Source of the DNA: Taenia hydatigena | Taxonomy: Eukaryota > Platyhelminthes > Cestoda > Cyclophyllidea > Taeniidae | Length of the DNA stretch: 64,000 nt | Assembly (NCBI GenBank): GCA_036345935.2 | Contig: JADWOT020000006.1 | Span: 17,148,519-17,212,518 of the forward strand | Direction: 5' to 3' | In this document: positions 33,532-46,303 of the stretch, in pieces | Numbering within the stretch: position 1 is the stretch's first letter | How the letters are laid out: each line of letters begins with the position of its first letter | Position numbers and translations under genes: made by a program | Notes under the pieces: model-generated | The model's input: only the letters and a program-made list of their open reading frames with translations | Databases searched by the model: none | What the model was told of the DNA's origin: nothing

Positions 33532-35936
33532 GTAGCCTCAATCCATTACCAATTAGATTCGCAAAAAAACCTCCTTCTTATTGTTGAGAATTCTGAGTCT
33601 GATTTAATTGATGTCTTTATGGTGTACACGATTATTCTCAAGCCGAAAAAGAATTTAATACAATAATTCCTTGGAGAATTCTTTTCATTGGGACCAAATG
33701 CTCAGAATAATTCTGGTTCGCTTTAACTTCAACGTGAACGCAAAATGCAAAAAGATGGTCTTCAAAGCGGGTGCATCATGTGACCTTCCTCTGTATTGCG
33801 TGAGGAGTTCCCCTTTCATTAGACCTTTCGAAGCAAGCAAGCGATAAGATTGCATTATAAGCTGAAGATTATTTATAGATTTCATTAATCTCTTGCATAA
33901 TATCACGTCGAAGAAAGGACCATATTTTCTACTCAAATAAATTATCAGCATTTTGCACTTCCATGCTTCGCATCACGTGGACAATTCTTTGGGGATGTTG
34001 CCCCTATTGCGTTACGCACGCATCGAGTAGACTGCATGGGCGCTTCAAACGGTGCCAAATTTTGTCAAAAGGCGTGTATCATCAAGCACAGAGGCTTTTC
34101 TTTTGTGAGCGCGGACATAGACTATCATGCGCGTCGGCTAATTTAACGCATAGTAGTTCAAAGGCTATATCAAAAGGGTAGGCTCTTTTATTTTTTAACC
34201 AGGATGGGAATGTTACTATTTAGTCCCTTGAAATTAAGTATTTTCTTCCATCCACCAACTCGTAATGGTCCTTTCCACAAAGTAGTCTAATTAGATTTTT
34301 GGAGAGCTTAAATAATTTACAATTGAGGTAAACAAAGAACACATCGTACCGTGTCTTATACCACTTAATGTCGAATTCTCTGCGCCAAAAGTGGAGAAGG
34401 TTGCCAGAATACTTTTAAAATTGAAGTAAAGTATTATCAAAAGGTAATTATTTAAAATGCCTAGAATAGTCGACAGTGACTCAATGATAAAAAGAAGAGA
34501 AGTTTTAATTGCATGCCAAGCTTTCGCGGGCGTCGACGGACTGAGACTGCTTTGGGCCGAAAGCAAAACCACCTAAGATACCAATCTTGCCTTACTATTT
34601 ACTGGCTCACTCGTCTGATTTGTACAAGAGTTTAACGACTTGTCGCGGTCAAGATGAAAAATGTGTTTAATTTTCTCCAACATCATCACAGTGCGCCTCC
34701 TAATTTAAAGATTTTAAGAAATTCTCTTCATCCCTTATGCGATATTTGATCAATTCTTGCAAAAGAAGACATTTTCTAATCAGAACATTGAAATGCAATT
34801 GGACATACAATTGAAATACATGTTTCCGACATCACAATAGATTCAGATGTAAAACTGTAAAGATAAGTTAGAATTTCCGTTCAACTAGTAGGCAGTTCAA
34901 CAACCTCGCTAAGTATAAATGGTGGCTTGGCTAAAGCCCGGTAAAACAATCACTTCCTGCCATTGCGAGAAATCAAACTTCTTGATCTGATTGTTGAAAG
35001 AAAGTGAAACAAATTTCGCATTTCAAGATTTTTGCCTTTGGGCGAAATCGGGTATCATCGAGAGAGTTCGGAAATCAGTTGACTTATTTTAGGTAAAAGC
35101 AGTCGACCTAATTTTCGAAATGAGCAGGTTATGTCTTATCAAACTTTCAAGTTGACATTTTCAACTCCTGCGTATATCTTGCTTCGAGACTTACCTGAAG
35201 ATGGAAAGAGACGTACTGCTACAGCAGAATATGCGTAGATGAAGTGCAGAAGAGGAAGGGGCTACTGGCGTGATCTGACGAAGGAACCATAGTTGTGTAA
35301 ACACCCAACTTATTACTGCATTGCCTCCGTTTACCAAAATTGGCTCATAGTCGACCAGAATCACAATGTATGTCTTCCATCCATTGCAATTTAAGCATCG
35401 AAATTACACTTCAAATCCTATTTTGTTAACACGGAGCTAACATTTTTAAGTGTGAAATTTCCTAAAATAAAAGTACGTCTCGGGCGCAATAATCAAGTAA
35501 CTAACTGTTGACGCTGATGTTTATTCGACTTTTTAAGGGAATGCTATCATTTCGATTGATTATTATTATTTGAACAATTTTCCGTAACATGGTAAATGCT
35601 AGCCTTCCTGGATTCTAGTTAAACTGTAACCGAGGAAATGATTTGGTATTCGAATGTGATGTTTGTCAATGCTTCACCGGATTCTTTGAAAATACTTTAC
35701 AAATTCGAAGATGCGCCTATATTGGACGAATCCACCTTATCATTTGAAAAGGGAAAACTAAAAAACAGTAGTAATCGTAAAGTTTTGTTCCTTTCATGAT
35801 ATTCGTGAAGTCAGGCTTCCCAGTCACTTTTGATTGGCCACGAAATGGCCAGTAGGGAGCGAGCCTTGGGCAGGAGGTGATTTCTAGGCATGAAATAAAT
35901 TCACAGTCTCGACAAACAAATCATTTCTGCTCCCGT
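33532..35936. other. Intergenic upstream of the Ras-like gene
   Basis: AT-rich; only isolated short frames. AG acceptors at 35887 and 35910 lie 49 and 26 nt before the Ras-like start codon, so a 5' UTR intron is possible. Confidence 0.45.
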
Positions 35937-36117
35937 ATGTCGTCTCCCATCCGTTCAATTTCCGAATCCTCCACCATTCCGGATTTCAACGTCGTCCTTT
36001 TCGGGGCAGCCAAAGTTGGTAAATCGGCTCTTGTCCGTCGGTTTCTCAAAAATAGCTTCACTGAAGAATACCGACCGACGGTTGAAGAAACATACTCCAC
36101 AGTTCTCCAAACGATGA
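35937..36117 (+). CDS. RASD: RASD-like exon 1: G1 and switch I
   Basis: Encodes a Ser-rich start, DFNVVLFGAAKVGKSALVRR and EYRPTVEETYSTVLQT. The donor ACGATGA|GTATGT leaves phase 1. No ATG lies in the same frame between TAG 35853 and this one. Confidence 0.88.
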
Positions 36118-39100
36118 GTATGTTTGATTGCATATCAACCCCTCTGCTGAATGTTTTGAACTCTAAAATTTGTTGCTTATTTCTTGATCAATGTAACTTT
36201 GTACCATTAAAGCTTGAGGAGACTGCGATTTGGATGAAAATCGTGGTTGATAAAATTAGCGAGGAATGCTTTAAGTAGTGACGAGAGTAGTGGGTTTGGT
36301 TTGCTTGGCCACATAGCGTTCTTAGTAAACGGAGTCTAGACTGCGTTCCATGCAGAGCTCTAATGTAATGTGCAGCGGCGACTCCGCGTGCAATGCATAA
36401 ACGCCCACGCCAGATTGCTCTTTTCCAACTGTTGCATTTCCTTCCATGAAAGGGAGCAGGCCAGTCGCCACTCTGGGTCAGTTTGCAGACAGCCACATTT
36501 ACGTAGTAGGAGGTGTAGCCTTAGAAGTGCCAGTATTACTTGGGTACGAAAATGCAGGAGTAGGAATTGATAAATTTACCGGGAAGAACTCAAACGGCTG
36601 CTAACCCATTACCCAAGGTGTGTGATGGCATATAAACCATCTAGCCTCATTTTTCCTTGAACCAGATTGTACATGTACACGACTGGTCCTAATCGACACT
36701 GCAGGCATGCATCCCTTTCCGGCAATGCGAGAGTTACGAATGCGGACAGGCAGTGCTTTCGTCGTCGTTTTCGCCTACGATTCCGCTGACTCTCTCCACG
36801 AGGCCATACGACTCCATACTGATCTCCAACGCGTCAAAGGTGCGTCCAGTTACCTAACAGATGCAACGAAAACCATGCCTCGCAAAATAATCTCGCTGGA
36901 GTTACATAGCATGATTTATGCATGCTCCTGTCGTACTGATCCTAACTAGGTTTCATTGTCGGCCAAGACGTGTGCATTTGCGTGCGTGCATGCTTCTCGT
37001 CTTGACTTTGAAAAGAAGTAGCTGAATTGGAGTTTTGGGTACTTAGAAAGAGTTACAGTAAGTGACAATAAAAGTGATTTACACCATCCTTGCTATAAAA
37101 AGACACTGTGATTACTCACTTTCCTCACATTAATGCATCTGCTTTTTCGGTACAAAAAATCGACGACGCAAACAGCACCACGAGCAATATGTTGAGGACA
37201 TGGCAAAAATTACTTTAGCAGTGAATAATTTGCATTTCAGGGGAAAAGTTTGACCCAAAGAGCGTGATCTTCGTGGGTAACAAGGCGGACCTTCTGACAG
37301 TTCCATCGATCGTGGAGGATGGACACGGGGAACGAGTGGTGGACGAAATAGAGACGGAAGGAGAGTCATCACGACGATCGAGCGGATCAGTGGTGTCATC
37401 GACAGCGGCAGCAGCAGATGAGCTGCAGACGACGGCACGAACCCTACTGGATCGCCTTGGTTGTCCACTGATCGACACCAGTGCGCGCCTCGGTTTCAAC
37501 GTCCTCGAGGTCTTCCATTCAGTCCTCTGGCCCATGCTACTCGCTAATTCAAATCCTACCGGTCGTGTCACCCCCGCTGACATTGCTAGTGGACACTATG
37601 GCGAGGACTCACCGAATCGAGGACCTCAGGATATTGAGGCTGTCAATAAGAAGATCAGTTGGCCTTGGGGAAACATCTCCGATCATCTTGTGAGTAACGC
37701 ATGTTGAGGCGTGAGATGTTTTACGTACAAAAGAGATGCCACCTTACGTCTTCTACTCTACTTGAAGCTTGAAATCAATTTCCCAAAGGGAAAAAAAACC
37801 AATGGGGAGAAAGAACAAGGCAACTGCTATAGAACGACATGGTACTCGTCCTCAATTTTATATTGCTTCTTGAAACCGATTATTTCAAAGACCATGAGGT
37901 AATGTGAATCAAAAATAGTGATGCCTTGTTCAAAGATGTTAAAATGGTTCAACGGAACTTCCCCCACCTTTCAATCTTCATTTTACTTATAAATAAAAGT
38001 AAAAAAATCGTCTAAAATGGTATGATAGCTCATTATTTGTGTAAAGTATTTTTAAAAGTATATAAATCTAATAACAAAACATTAATGCAGTTTGAGACGG
38101 TCTCACTTCATGACGCTCTCTGATGAGGAGACTGATGTGTTTCACGCAGATGGTCCTCTAAAAATGTTTTCCATCGTACATGTAGCGTTTAAATCTACTT
38201 TTAACGTTACAGCCATTTTATAATAAGCGAAAATGCCAAGAACGTCCATCCCGACTTATGTGGAGAAAGGTAGCAGTCCGTGGTCACCTTTTCAAGTGTC
38301 TACAAAGTATACATTTGTGGAACGATGAAGTTTTCTCAACCTGAGGCCCAAGCAATTCCTCAGAGACTTCTTGTAAGCTGACTCCTCCAAACTCTACGAC
38401 TATGCACGAAGTTTTCCAAAAGCAAAAACTCTTCTGGAACACATTTTCTAATTAAGTCCGTCCCTCGATTTAGTTGGACCCAACTGATTTATGAAAAAGT
38501 GCCCTCCGGCGAGATCACGCATTCCTTTTCTCTCAATGAATTCCTCCTCAACTTTTTATGATTAACGAATTGAAATTCAACAGCGCTCTTCTCTTGGGTG
38601 ACAAGAGATTGCAGTCGCCACTATCGACGATTAATTTCCCAATTCCGTGCTTATCCGACAGGCACGGGATCCTCCTACACCCATACTCGTCTGAATCTAA
38701 CAAAGCTTTTGACCAAACTTCCTCTTTTTCGAATGGATAACTTTTTTGCCAATTAGTAGCCCAATTTTTCTACTTAAACTAATTCTTCTTCTAGTGTTTA
38801 AAACGACAGTAATCGACCCGAGTGTAACCAGGGATCTCACCTAAATAAAGAGAACTGGACAATTACAATTAATCCATTTTTTATTCTATCTTTTTTTTCA
38901 AACTAAGCACCGTTTGCCTTTTCTTCCTTATAAACGTAAATAAAATTATACCAAGTCGTGTTCAATTACTAATGAAAAACTCCATTTGGCTATCATGGAG
39001 CTCTCTTTATTCTAATTGAATAGATAGTGAAAGAGCACGAGCTTTGGCGGAATACCTTTGAGCAATGCAGAAACATTTCCTAAACGGTTTTGCCTTTTTG

Positions 39101-41269
39101 CTGTTTTGATATATGAGATGTAGAAGTCGGATGCCCTAGGTCTCTAATGATAGTTTGACAAAGCAAAGCTCCTAAAAACTTAAAAATCGCAATCTAAATT
39201 TTTGCCCTAAAGCGTTATTTTTGGAAGATCATTCAGCCATTGTGTTTTTGAACAGAGAGAGGTAGTTGCGCAACGCCTAAAAGGCCTTAAGTTAAGGCAA
39301 CAATCTCTTGTTTAAAACGGTAATAAAGTGGCTGGGCATGCCCGTGTAACTGGATTAGTTTTTTATCATAAAAGATCACAGTTTGAACCGGAGCTTTGGA
39401 ACCTGCGTCGACGTACAATTTCATTAATGAATTGTTCCAAAGGTCTCGGTATTTTTGCCTAGAATCACTGCTTACACAGTGCGGGAACTCAGCTCTGCGT
39501 AAAATCTATCCTTTAAAAGGGTAAATAATTGAAAAGTGGTTTGCTTGTTAGTCGTTAGGTCATAGTTTCAACAGGGATGTCTTTAATAAACTATTGTGAA
39601 AGTATGTTGCTAGAGAATGCCTTCATAAATTCAGGAATGCAGGGAGCAAGTGATTCTATCTTTGTCAAGCTACAGGACATGCAATAAGAAGCATACTCAT
39701 TAGCGCTCTAGCCGAAGTTGACCTTTACCTTATCAACGAGACCCATCTGCAAAGGACTAATAAAATTACCCCGGAGCGCTGTAATTTACAACTTTTCGCA
39801 ACATTTGATCTTCATCATAGCTGCATTTCTTAATTCCACTCGCAAATGGTGCTCTCCCAAGGGCATGCAAACGCTCACCAAACCGCAGCCACTTCAAATA
39901 ACTTCACCATTGTTTGCTAAATACTAATAAAGCGTTAATCTTGTTAATGCAGCTTCTTTGCCTATTTTTATTTATACCTGCCAAAGGGTGTTTAGCTGGA
40001 CTATTTCCACGTCAATGCTTTTGTCGGGGCATCCTTTAGGAGTTCAAATTGAATAAGCGCCCATTAAAGTTACAACTATTTTGCGCTGGGCAAAATCAGT
40101 TTTATGAGTTTACAAAGGCAGTGACGCAAACAGGAAACACAGAAATCTCTAACTTTAAGTACTAATAGTACTATAAAAATCGAAAATTAAGGGAGCATGA
40201 TAGCTTCACCTCTAGCTGGAAGGACTTCAAATTATTTCATAACTTGATCTTTACGAGTCAGCTTACTTTTAAAACCTAGTATGGCAAGAAGTTGGTAAAT
40301 GAAGAGCACTCGAGGAGAAAAAGTGTGATTATGGTTCTTCGGCATCTTAGCTCGCATTTTTGTTCAACCAATTGGTAAAAAACCGTCCCATTTTCATTTT
40401 TCTTACAGACGGCATTTCCGGTTAGTCCTAATTTCAGCCCATCTACGCAGCCCTCCCCTAGTCATTCTCGGATGCATACCGAACGTCGGCGAAAAATCAG
40501 TTGCGTTGAGAATGAGATGCTAACCAAGGGCACACTCCTCGCTGCTAGAGAAGAAGTGAACCGAAAATTCAGTGTAGGTTCGCGTCTCCTCCCCTCCCCA
40601 CATGGTCACAATCGCCGCTGCCGTCACCTCAACTGCAACAACTATCTTCTCGTCGTTGACAACACCTACAATCGACCCGCTTCTCGCAGCCACTCAGTGG
40701 ACAATTCGTTGGCGGAGAAGGTGGATCATTACCGAGACTCGAACTCCACTGGAAGCGCTTACTCTGGTCGTAGCTACAGTTCTCTCAGCTCAGTCGAGAA
40801 GGAGAACGTCTGGAAGTTATCCGTCTCTTCCGACACGCGTTGTAGGTACGGCCGTCTCCTCAGTCCCAGTCCGAAACGAACCTCCAGGAACTGCGAGTTG
40901 GCTGCGGACATTTGTTTGCATTCGCTGGACTTTGTTCAGGAGGTGGGTTACTACCTGGATCCCTCTCACCGCCCAGAGGACAGTAGCGAGCCACGGGTGC
41001 CGCAAGCGCCTTGTCTACAGATGATGAATTTGGGACGTCGTAGTCGATCGTCACAGCCGCCGTCGTCATTACCATTGTTGCCACGGGAAAGAGTGAAGAA
41101 GCGCAGTGTTTTTAGCCAATCAAACTTCTGCCTAGTGGACCAGATCTGTGAGGCAAATGAGCCCACAAGTCCACGCAGTGAACACGAGTTCAACCTCATT
41201 GTGCCAGAGTCGCATAGGAAGGGGATCAGTGGGAGTAAAACCAAGGCATCGAATTGCAAAATTAGTTGA
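35937..41269 (+). CDS. RASD: RASD (Dexras1/Rhes)-type Ras GTPase, oversized, 4 exons
   Basis: Exons 35937-36117, 36666-36839, 37241-37689 and 40409-41269 join in phase to 1665 nt (554 aa). Seen: G1 GAAKVGKS (23-30), switch I PTVEETY (T48), G3 DTAGM (71-75) followed by HPFPAMRELRMRTG, G4 NKAD (132-135), G5 TSA (198-200), and a C-terminal CKIS. RASD proteins have GSSKVGKT, DTSGNHPFPAMRRL and a CVIS farnesylation box, so this family fits best. Known role: membrane-bound Ras-like signalling proteins acting on G-protein and cAMP pathways. Odd: residues equivalent to Ras G12, G13 and Q61 are A25, K26 and M75; about 50 extra Ser/Ala/Glu-rich residues lie between G4 and G5; and some 330 residues follow the GTPase domain (RASD1 is 281 aa in total). 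The start ATG is the first after an in-frame TAG at 35853. Di-Ras or another divergent Ras is the alternative. Confidence 0.85.
36666..36839 (+). CDS. RASD: RASD-like exon 2: G3 motif
   Basis: Acceptor TTTTTCCTTGAACCAG; encodes TRLVLIDTAGMHPFPAMREL and AFVVVFAYDSADSLHEAIRL. Ends in phase 1 at AAAG|GTGCGT. Confidence 0.9.
37241..37689 (+). CDS. RASD: RASD-like exon 3: G4, insertion and G5
   Basis: Acceptor TTTGCATTTCAG. Encodes SVIFVGNKADL, an insertion rich in Ser, Glu and Ala (EGESSRRSSGSVVSSTAAAA), LIDTSARLGFNVLEVFHSVL, then the beginning of the tail. Phase-0 donor CTT|GTGAGT. Confidence 0.88.
37690..40408 (+). other. RASD-like intron 3 (2.7 kb)
   Basis: GTGAGT...TTTTTCTTACAG. AT-rich, no exon or TRIM copy recognised. 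Confidence 0.65.
40409..41269 (+). CDS. RASD: RASD-like exon 4: long tail with CaaX-type end
   Basis: 287 codons of Ser/Arg-rich, low-similarity sequence including RSHSVDN, SAYSGRSYSSLSSVEKEN and SPSPKRTSRNCEL, ending KTKASNCKIS then TGA. The polybasic, Cys-four-from-end arrangement matches a farnesylation signal with X = Ser. Confidence 0.85.
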   Translation, partial: TAFPVSPNFSPSTQPSPSHSRMHTERRRKISCVENEMLTKGTLLAAREEVNRKFSVGSRLLPSPHGHNRRCRHLNCNNYLLVVDNTYNRPASRSHSVDNSLAEKVDHYRDSNSTGSAYSGRSYSSLSSVEKENVWKLSVSSDTRCRYGRLLSPSPKRTSRNCELAADICLHSLDFVQEVGYYLDPSHRPEDSSEPRVPQAPCLQMMNLGRRSRSSQPPSSLPLLPRERVKKRSVFSQSNFCLVDQICEANEPTSPRSEHEFNLIVPESHRKGISGSKTKASNCKIS

Positions 41270-41701
41270 GTGAAGGCGTGGCTTTGCAATATAATTGGAT
41301 TGGTGGCCTTCAAGGTCTCACACACTAAATGCACTTCCTCTATACATACCCAGTTGTACTTTGCCATGGCAATTGATTATTATCCTTCTTTTAAAACAGG
41401 ATTGGGTCTAAAGTCGAGAGCAATGGGTTCTCCTTCATGATACCAACTGCGAATTAGTGGCTTTTCGATTAAATTAAACTGGACTAGGGCGAATAGGTAA
41501 ATTTTACATTCTGTAATGATGATGAACTAACTTTAAAATACCTTAAGGCAAATTATTACAAGTGTGGCGAAATTCTGAAAATGCTTTTACCAAAAAACAC
41601 AAGTAGTAACTTTTTTCCTCCTGAACATCTCAGTGGTGGCTGCAAGCACTAATTGCCAAAAAGCCACAAATGAAGTAGACACACGCTTCAGAGGAATTAG
41701 G
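41270..41701. other. 3' flank of the Ras-like gene
   Basis: No canonical AATAAA was seen in the first 350 nt after the stop, so the polyadenylation site is not placed. Confidence 0.4.
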
Positions 41702-42358
41702 TGTAGTCAAAGTTTTTATCCATTGGAGATGGATGCCATGCCGCCCAGCGAGAGTATAAAGGCATAGCCTTAAGTGACGGCGAAGCCATATCGACGAGTT
41801 AAACGAAAACCAACAAATTGCATATCCCTCTTCCCCTTTTGAGCGTCCTTTCTGGTGCTCCCTATGGTCAGCCTCCGTGTCGACCATCGCAACGTAGTCG
41901 GTGATGCAAAACACTCATGAGCTAACTAACAGCACAAGTCATCGAAGTTACGCACAACTGAGAAGATACTTGACCTTGAAGCCACTGACCTCCTTTGACA
42001 ATTCTGCTGGATGTAGATTCGCACTCTGTTTAGAAACTACATCGAAGAGGGGTAAAAGTGTGGGCTATCGTGTATGCTCATCGCTTCTAGTAGGAACACT
42101 AGTCTAAAATCAGAACCATCTGATTTGAGACAGGGTTTAGGATGGAGTCATGGAGACCATGTTTTGTGTCTGTTCCTTAGGAATTATTGCCCGAGTAGTT
42201 GTTCTTTTTCGTGCCACCAATGTAGGACATAGAGACTGTCGTGAAGAGGAAAGGGGGCATTACTAGGGCAGAATGCGTGTCATCAGCGCAGACAAGAGCC
42301 AACGGAAGTATGAAAGTTGAGATTTAACTGTCTGAAAACTAAAACGAAGAGTTAAACA
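41702..42358 (-). mobile_element. Diverged TRIM element, minus strand
   Basis: On the minus strand: LTR 42358-42223 from TGTTTAACTCTTCG to CTACA, primer-site remnant TTGGTGGCACG (the + strand shows CGTGCCACCAATGTAG), then an internal region aligning to that of the 18.2-kb element (for example CGCAACGTAGTCGGTGATGC beside CACAACTTAGTCAGTGCTGC). The second LTR is about 41702-41803. Much mutated and internally shortened. Confidence 0.6.
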
Positions 42359-43935
42359 AATAGTCAAAGCATTATACCCATAATGTTGACAATTCTAGGA
42401 CTATGTGGTACGATCTCCACATGAACGCACATCGGACAAGTAGGCTCTAAGACTAAAAACTCATGTGGATTAAAGTTGGCCATTTGTTTTCTATTGGGTT
42501 GCTGTCCTTGAGATTTCGTGATAACACCAGCCCTACTTTAGTCTCGAGAAAACATTATTCAAGTCATTAAACCAAAACAAAGTTTTAGTGTTAATTTAGT
42601 TGACTCCTTCTTATTGGTCATTTGTGATTAATACTTCGGTTTCATTAAGTATAGGATGTAAAAAATGGTCATATTCAATTTATTTAGCTAAGTTTATCCG
42701 AACTGAATGGTCAGTAAAGTAAACAGTGCGGAAATATAACAGGCGGCCAACGGCTTACAAATTTGGCCTCTTATAGGGAAGATTACAAAATGTCATCAAT
42801 GAGGTGTTTCAATCGCTGCTTTACGAATAAAAACATTTGCTTGACAAATTTAATGAGTAAATTTATCCGAAACATACTCAACGGGGACGAATGGCCGAAG
42901 GAGATCAAAGATAGTTGGGACAAGCGTTTGTGAGCGGTCAGAAGATGCGTTTTATTGTTATCTGTACGGAAACTAACCGCTCTAGCTTATGACGCATCCA
43001 AATGAAATGATTGAAGTATATTTAGTCTGTCAAAAAATAAGCATTTTACACGGGTAATAGTGATTTTGATGCGTACCAAGCAATTTCATGGGTGGAGAAT
43101 TGTGAAAGCCCTCTTAGTGGCTAAATTACTTTTGGGCGTTAGAGAGTGCTGAAGCTTTCTTCTTCGTGTTCAGATCCCTCAAAGCGTTTACAACTGATTC
43201 CCAATAATGGTGAGCATTGTTGCCCTCCTCACCACCATCGTCACTATTTAAAAAGACGAAATTTCACTTGTGGTAGCCCATGGTGACACATATAAATCGG
43301 CTTTGCATTGAAAGGCATGAATAGGTTGAGTTCCGTCTCTTGACATGCACAGTAGTATTTTGTGTGACTGTATCTATACATCTAAATATACCATTGCATA
43401 GTTAATTATATTCTATAGCTGCGGTTAAAATGTGTTGAAAGAGCTAGTGCAGAGCTCAAGGAAGCTCGCAAGTAAAATCGAAATTGGACCATCATGGCGT
43501 TTGAATACTCAATCCTGTAATGAGCCTCTTCTGGACAGACAAGTGAAATTAAGTTTACCTTCTCAGTCACAAATACTTGCAGATTTACTCAAAATAATTT
43601 TAAACCAGAAAAAAGCTGTTTCAAAACTTCTGATTGGTGGTATACCAAAATTAGGGGCATTTTTACGCCATAAGGAAAAGCGTAAGATCAACTGACGGTT
43701 TCCTTTCATCAAATGATAACATTAAAGTACATCCGAGAGAATTTTATCTGAGTTCTGTGCTTTTAATGACTAAACAAGCACTTCGTGGTTGATTGACTTA
43801 TTTATAAGGCAATTATGTTTGTAGAGATGCAACTCTCCTCGTAGTCTTTATGCTCATGTGATGCCACTTTAAGTGGTAGACAAGGGTACGGTCTCAGTGA
43901 CACAGATACTATGTCACTTGATGTAACAAACTAAT
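42359..43935. other. Intergenic between two TRIM copies
   Basis: AT-rich, no supported gene or repeat. Confidence 0.5.
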
Positions 43936-44930
43936 TGTTTGCTTAACTCTCGGTTTCGATGACAGGTCACTTAAGAGCTTCTTTATTGTATCTTCGCCGG
44001 ACGGCCTGGCCTTCGGGCCATTCCAGCAGCTCTAAAACTTTCCGTGAGTTGAAAATACACTTTACTTCCCCATTCGCCTTTAAGGAAGTCCTGGGATGTT
44101 ACATTAATGGCAGTGGAAAACAAACCCTATACTAAATCCATCTGCCCTGATTTCTACTGATGTATAATAAAGCTTAGTAAAGCTGAAGGAGTGGATCTGC
44201 TACGTTGAGAATCGCCCAATTGAAGGAGTCGAATTGCTACCCAGTCTCGTTATCTGCATGATTACTGCTAACAAGCAAAACGAATGACAATAGCTTTGAA
44301 GCCTCTGGAAAGTACTTTAAAAAACTGCCCACAGTAAATGTATGAAGTTGTCGATGAAGGGTACACGCGATACCTCCATTGCCTCTCTACCACTTGAATA
44401 GAATCCAGACAGATATGGCTGAATATCAGTGGAATGAGAACAAAGTGGCAGGGAGGAACGAACACGAAAACTTATCCCTATTAAACTACGACAGACCTCG
44501 TCCTGTGTTGAAAAACGCTGCTTTTATATCAGTATCCTAACAATTAGCAATGAACGCTCGTGATAGCCCGCACGTTTCACCTTCCTCTAATGTAGCTCTC
44601 AAATAGGTTGATGACTGACGAGGTCGGTTGACTGTGGGTGTTTCCCCATAGCATAGACTACGTTGTGATAGCTTATTCGGGAGGTTGACCAAGGGCAGCT
44701 TCAGGACGGTGCTCGAAATGGGAGAGAGGCAAAGCAATATGCTGCTGCTTGTTTAATCCTCGGTGTCCATTATAAAAACGGGCACTATAGGGCTCTGCCA
44801 CTGCGCCTCCGCCAGGCGTCATGGTCTCTCTGTTAGTAGCCTCCGAACTCCCTCCGATGGCCAACCATACATATTCTGCCCAAGTATAATGACTTCTTTC
44901 GCCGTAATGAAAGTCTCAAGGTGCTCTGTT
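43936..44930 (+). mobile_element. Diverged TRIM element with two LTRs
   Basis: 5' LTR 43936-44103 (TGTTTGCTTAACTCTCGG ... GGGATGTTACA), primer-site remnant TTAATGGCAGTGGAAAAC, internal region with purine tract GGGAGAGAGGCAAAGC (about 44720-44735), and 3' LTR from 44750 (TGTTTAATCCTCGG) to about 44930. Belongs to the TGTTTAACTCTCGG subfamily. Confidence 0.68.
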
Positions 44931-46067
44931 GGGTTATTTTAATTCCAAAAAGGGATTTAAAGTTGCAATGATTTGTTTATTTGGTTTGTTTAAGTGTGCC
45001 ATTAACTCAAGCACATTAGCCTCCGCAGATAATACCTCCGCTCTATGGCATGACCTTCAAGCAGCGCTAACAGTCTTTACTGTGTTAAGACTGCAAAGGA
45101 GAGTTAGGGTGCTGTGGGGTTAAGCACCGTTACCTTATCCCAAATTTAGTGCTCGAGGAAAACGTAAATTTTCATTGATAAATTTGATACATTTGGATCA
45201 AGGCAAACCTTCGAAAAAAATAAAGCATTCAACAATTTTCTAGCGTTGCTTTATACGAATACATTGTAACACATGTCTGTTTGAATGTACCTTTTAGGCG
45301 AGCGGCGGTAAGCAGATGCGTCATCGGCTGTTTAAGAGGGGAAAACGTGTCTTAAACACGCTTTAACTGCGATATCTCTGTGATCCTTTATTTATAGCAT
45401 TCCAATAAACCGTGTCCTCCTCGTCCAACTCGTCTTCTTTCCACGAGTGCGAGAACCGAGGTGGGTGAGAGAAAAACCGAGCCTATTATGAGAGAAGTTG
45501 TGAAGTCTGGAATCCTCAATCCTCGCTTCCATTGGGAATTTTCTCAAAGGTTAAAAATAAATTTAGATAAGCCATTTTCATCTACTCCCAATTTAGAGAT
45601 TGCTATCAAGAGGCACAAAAATAGTCAAGTAGTTTATGAATGTTAGGGTGCGTTTGATTTCCATCTACAGCACCTAGATTACATGTGCAGAACAAAATTG
45701 ACAAATTACTAGGAATTTTAAATGCACTTTTATCACAGAGTATACAGGTTATAACGCGTGCTGGCTATCGAGTTTTTAAATGAGCAATTTTAAACACAAG
45801 AGGAAAGTTAGTTGTTTTACTTAATTGAAAATTATCACTGGCATGACTTCCTAACAGGCTTGGACCTTTCTTGTCTTTCTTGCGCGTCGAGGCTTCTCTG
45901 AAGACTGAAGGAAACGCAAGCCTCGAGCTGAATGTGCATTGTTGGCCTGCAGGAGCGGAAGCCTTCAAGTGGCCCGTCACCAAATCCGAGAGTTAAACTA
46001 CTAATTGACATATTACACTCTGCATACTTTCCGAAATGTTTGCGTGGAAGTGAGGGTAAGACGATAG
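44931..46067. other. Intergenic
   Basis: No supported gene; short frames only. Confidence 0.5.
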
Positions 46068-46191
46068 TGTAACACTTTGTCTGTTTGGACTGCCGGTTTT
46101 GGTCAGGGTCACAGAAGTGGCCATATTTCCCTAGCCGCGTAGTCTGGTCTCAGAGCCATGCCAGCGGCTCATTCCCCTTTGTCTGTTGAAT

Positions 46192-46251
<60 letters not shown>

Positions 46252-46303
46252 TGCCCTGGTATTTTGCCTTCTTTTGCCTTCAAGGGAGCCTTGGGACGCT
46301 ACA
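46068..46303 (+). mobile_element. Solo LTR carrying an expanded (TA)n tract
   Basis: TGTAACACTTTGTCTG to GGGACGCTACA, 236 bp because the TATA stretch normal in this LTR has grown into a microsatellite (46199-46249). Flanking GATAG/GATGG is a 4-of-5 target duplication. Confidence 0.85.
46199..46249. repeat. (TA)n microsatellite inside an LTR
   Basis: About 25 uninterrupted TA units. Related LTRs have four or five units at the same place (for example near 19365). It yields meaningless Tyr-Ile frames on both strands. Confidence 0.95.
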
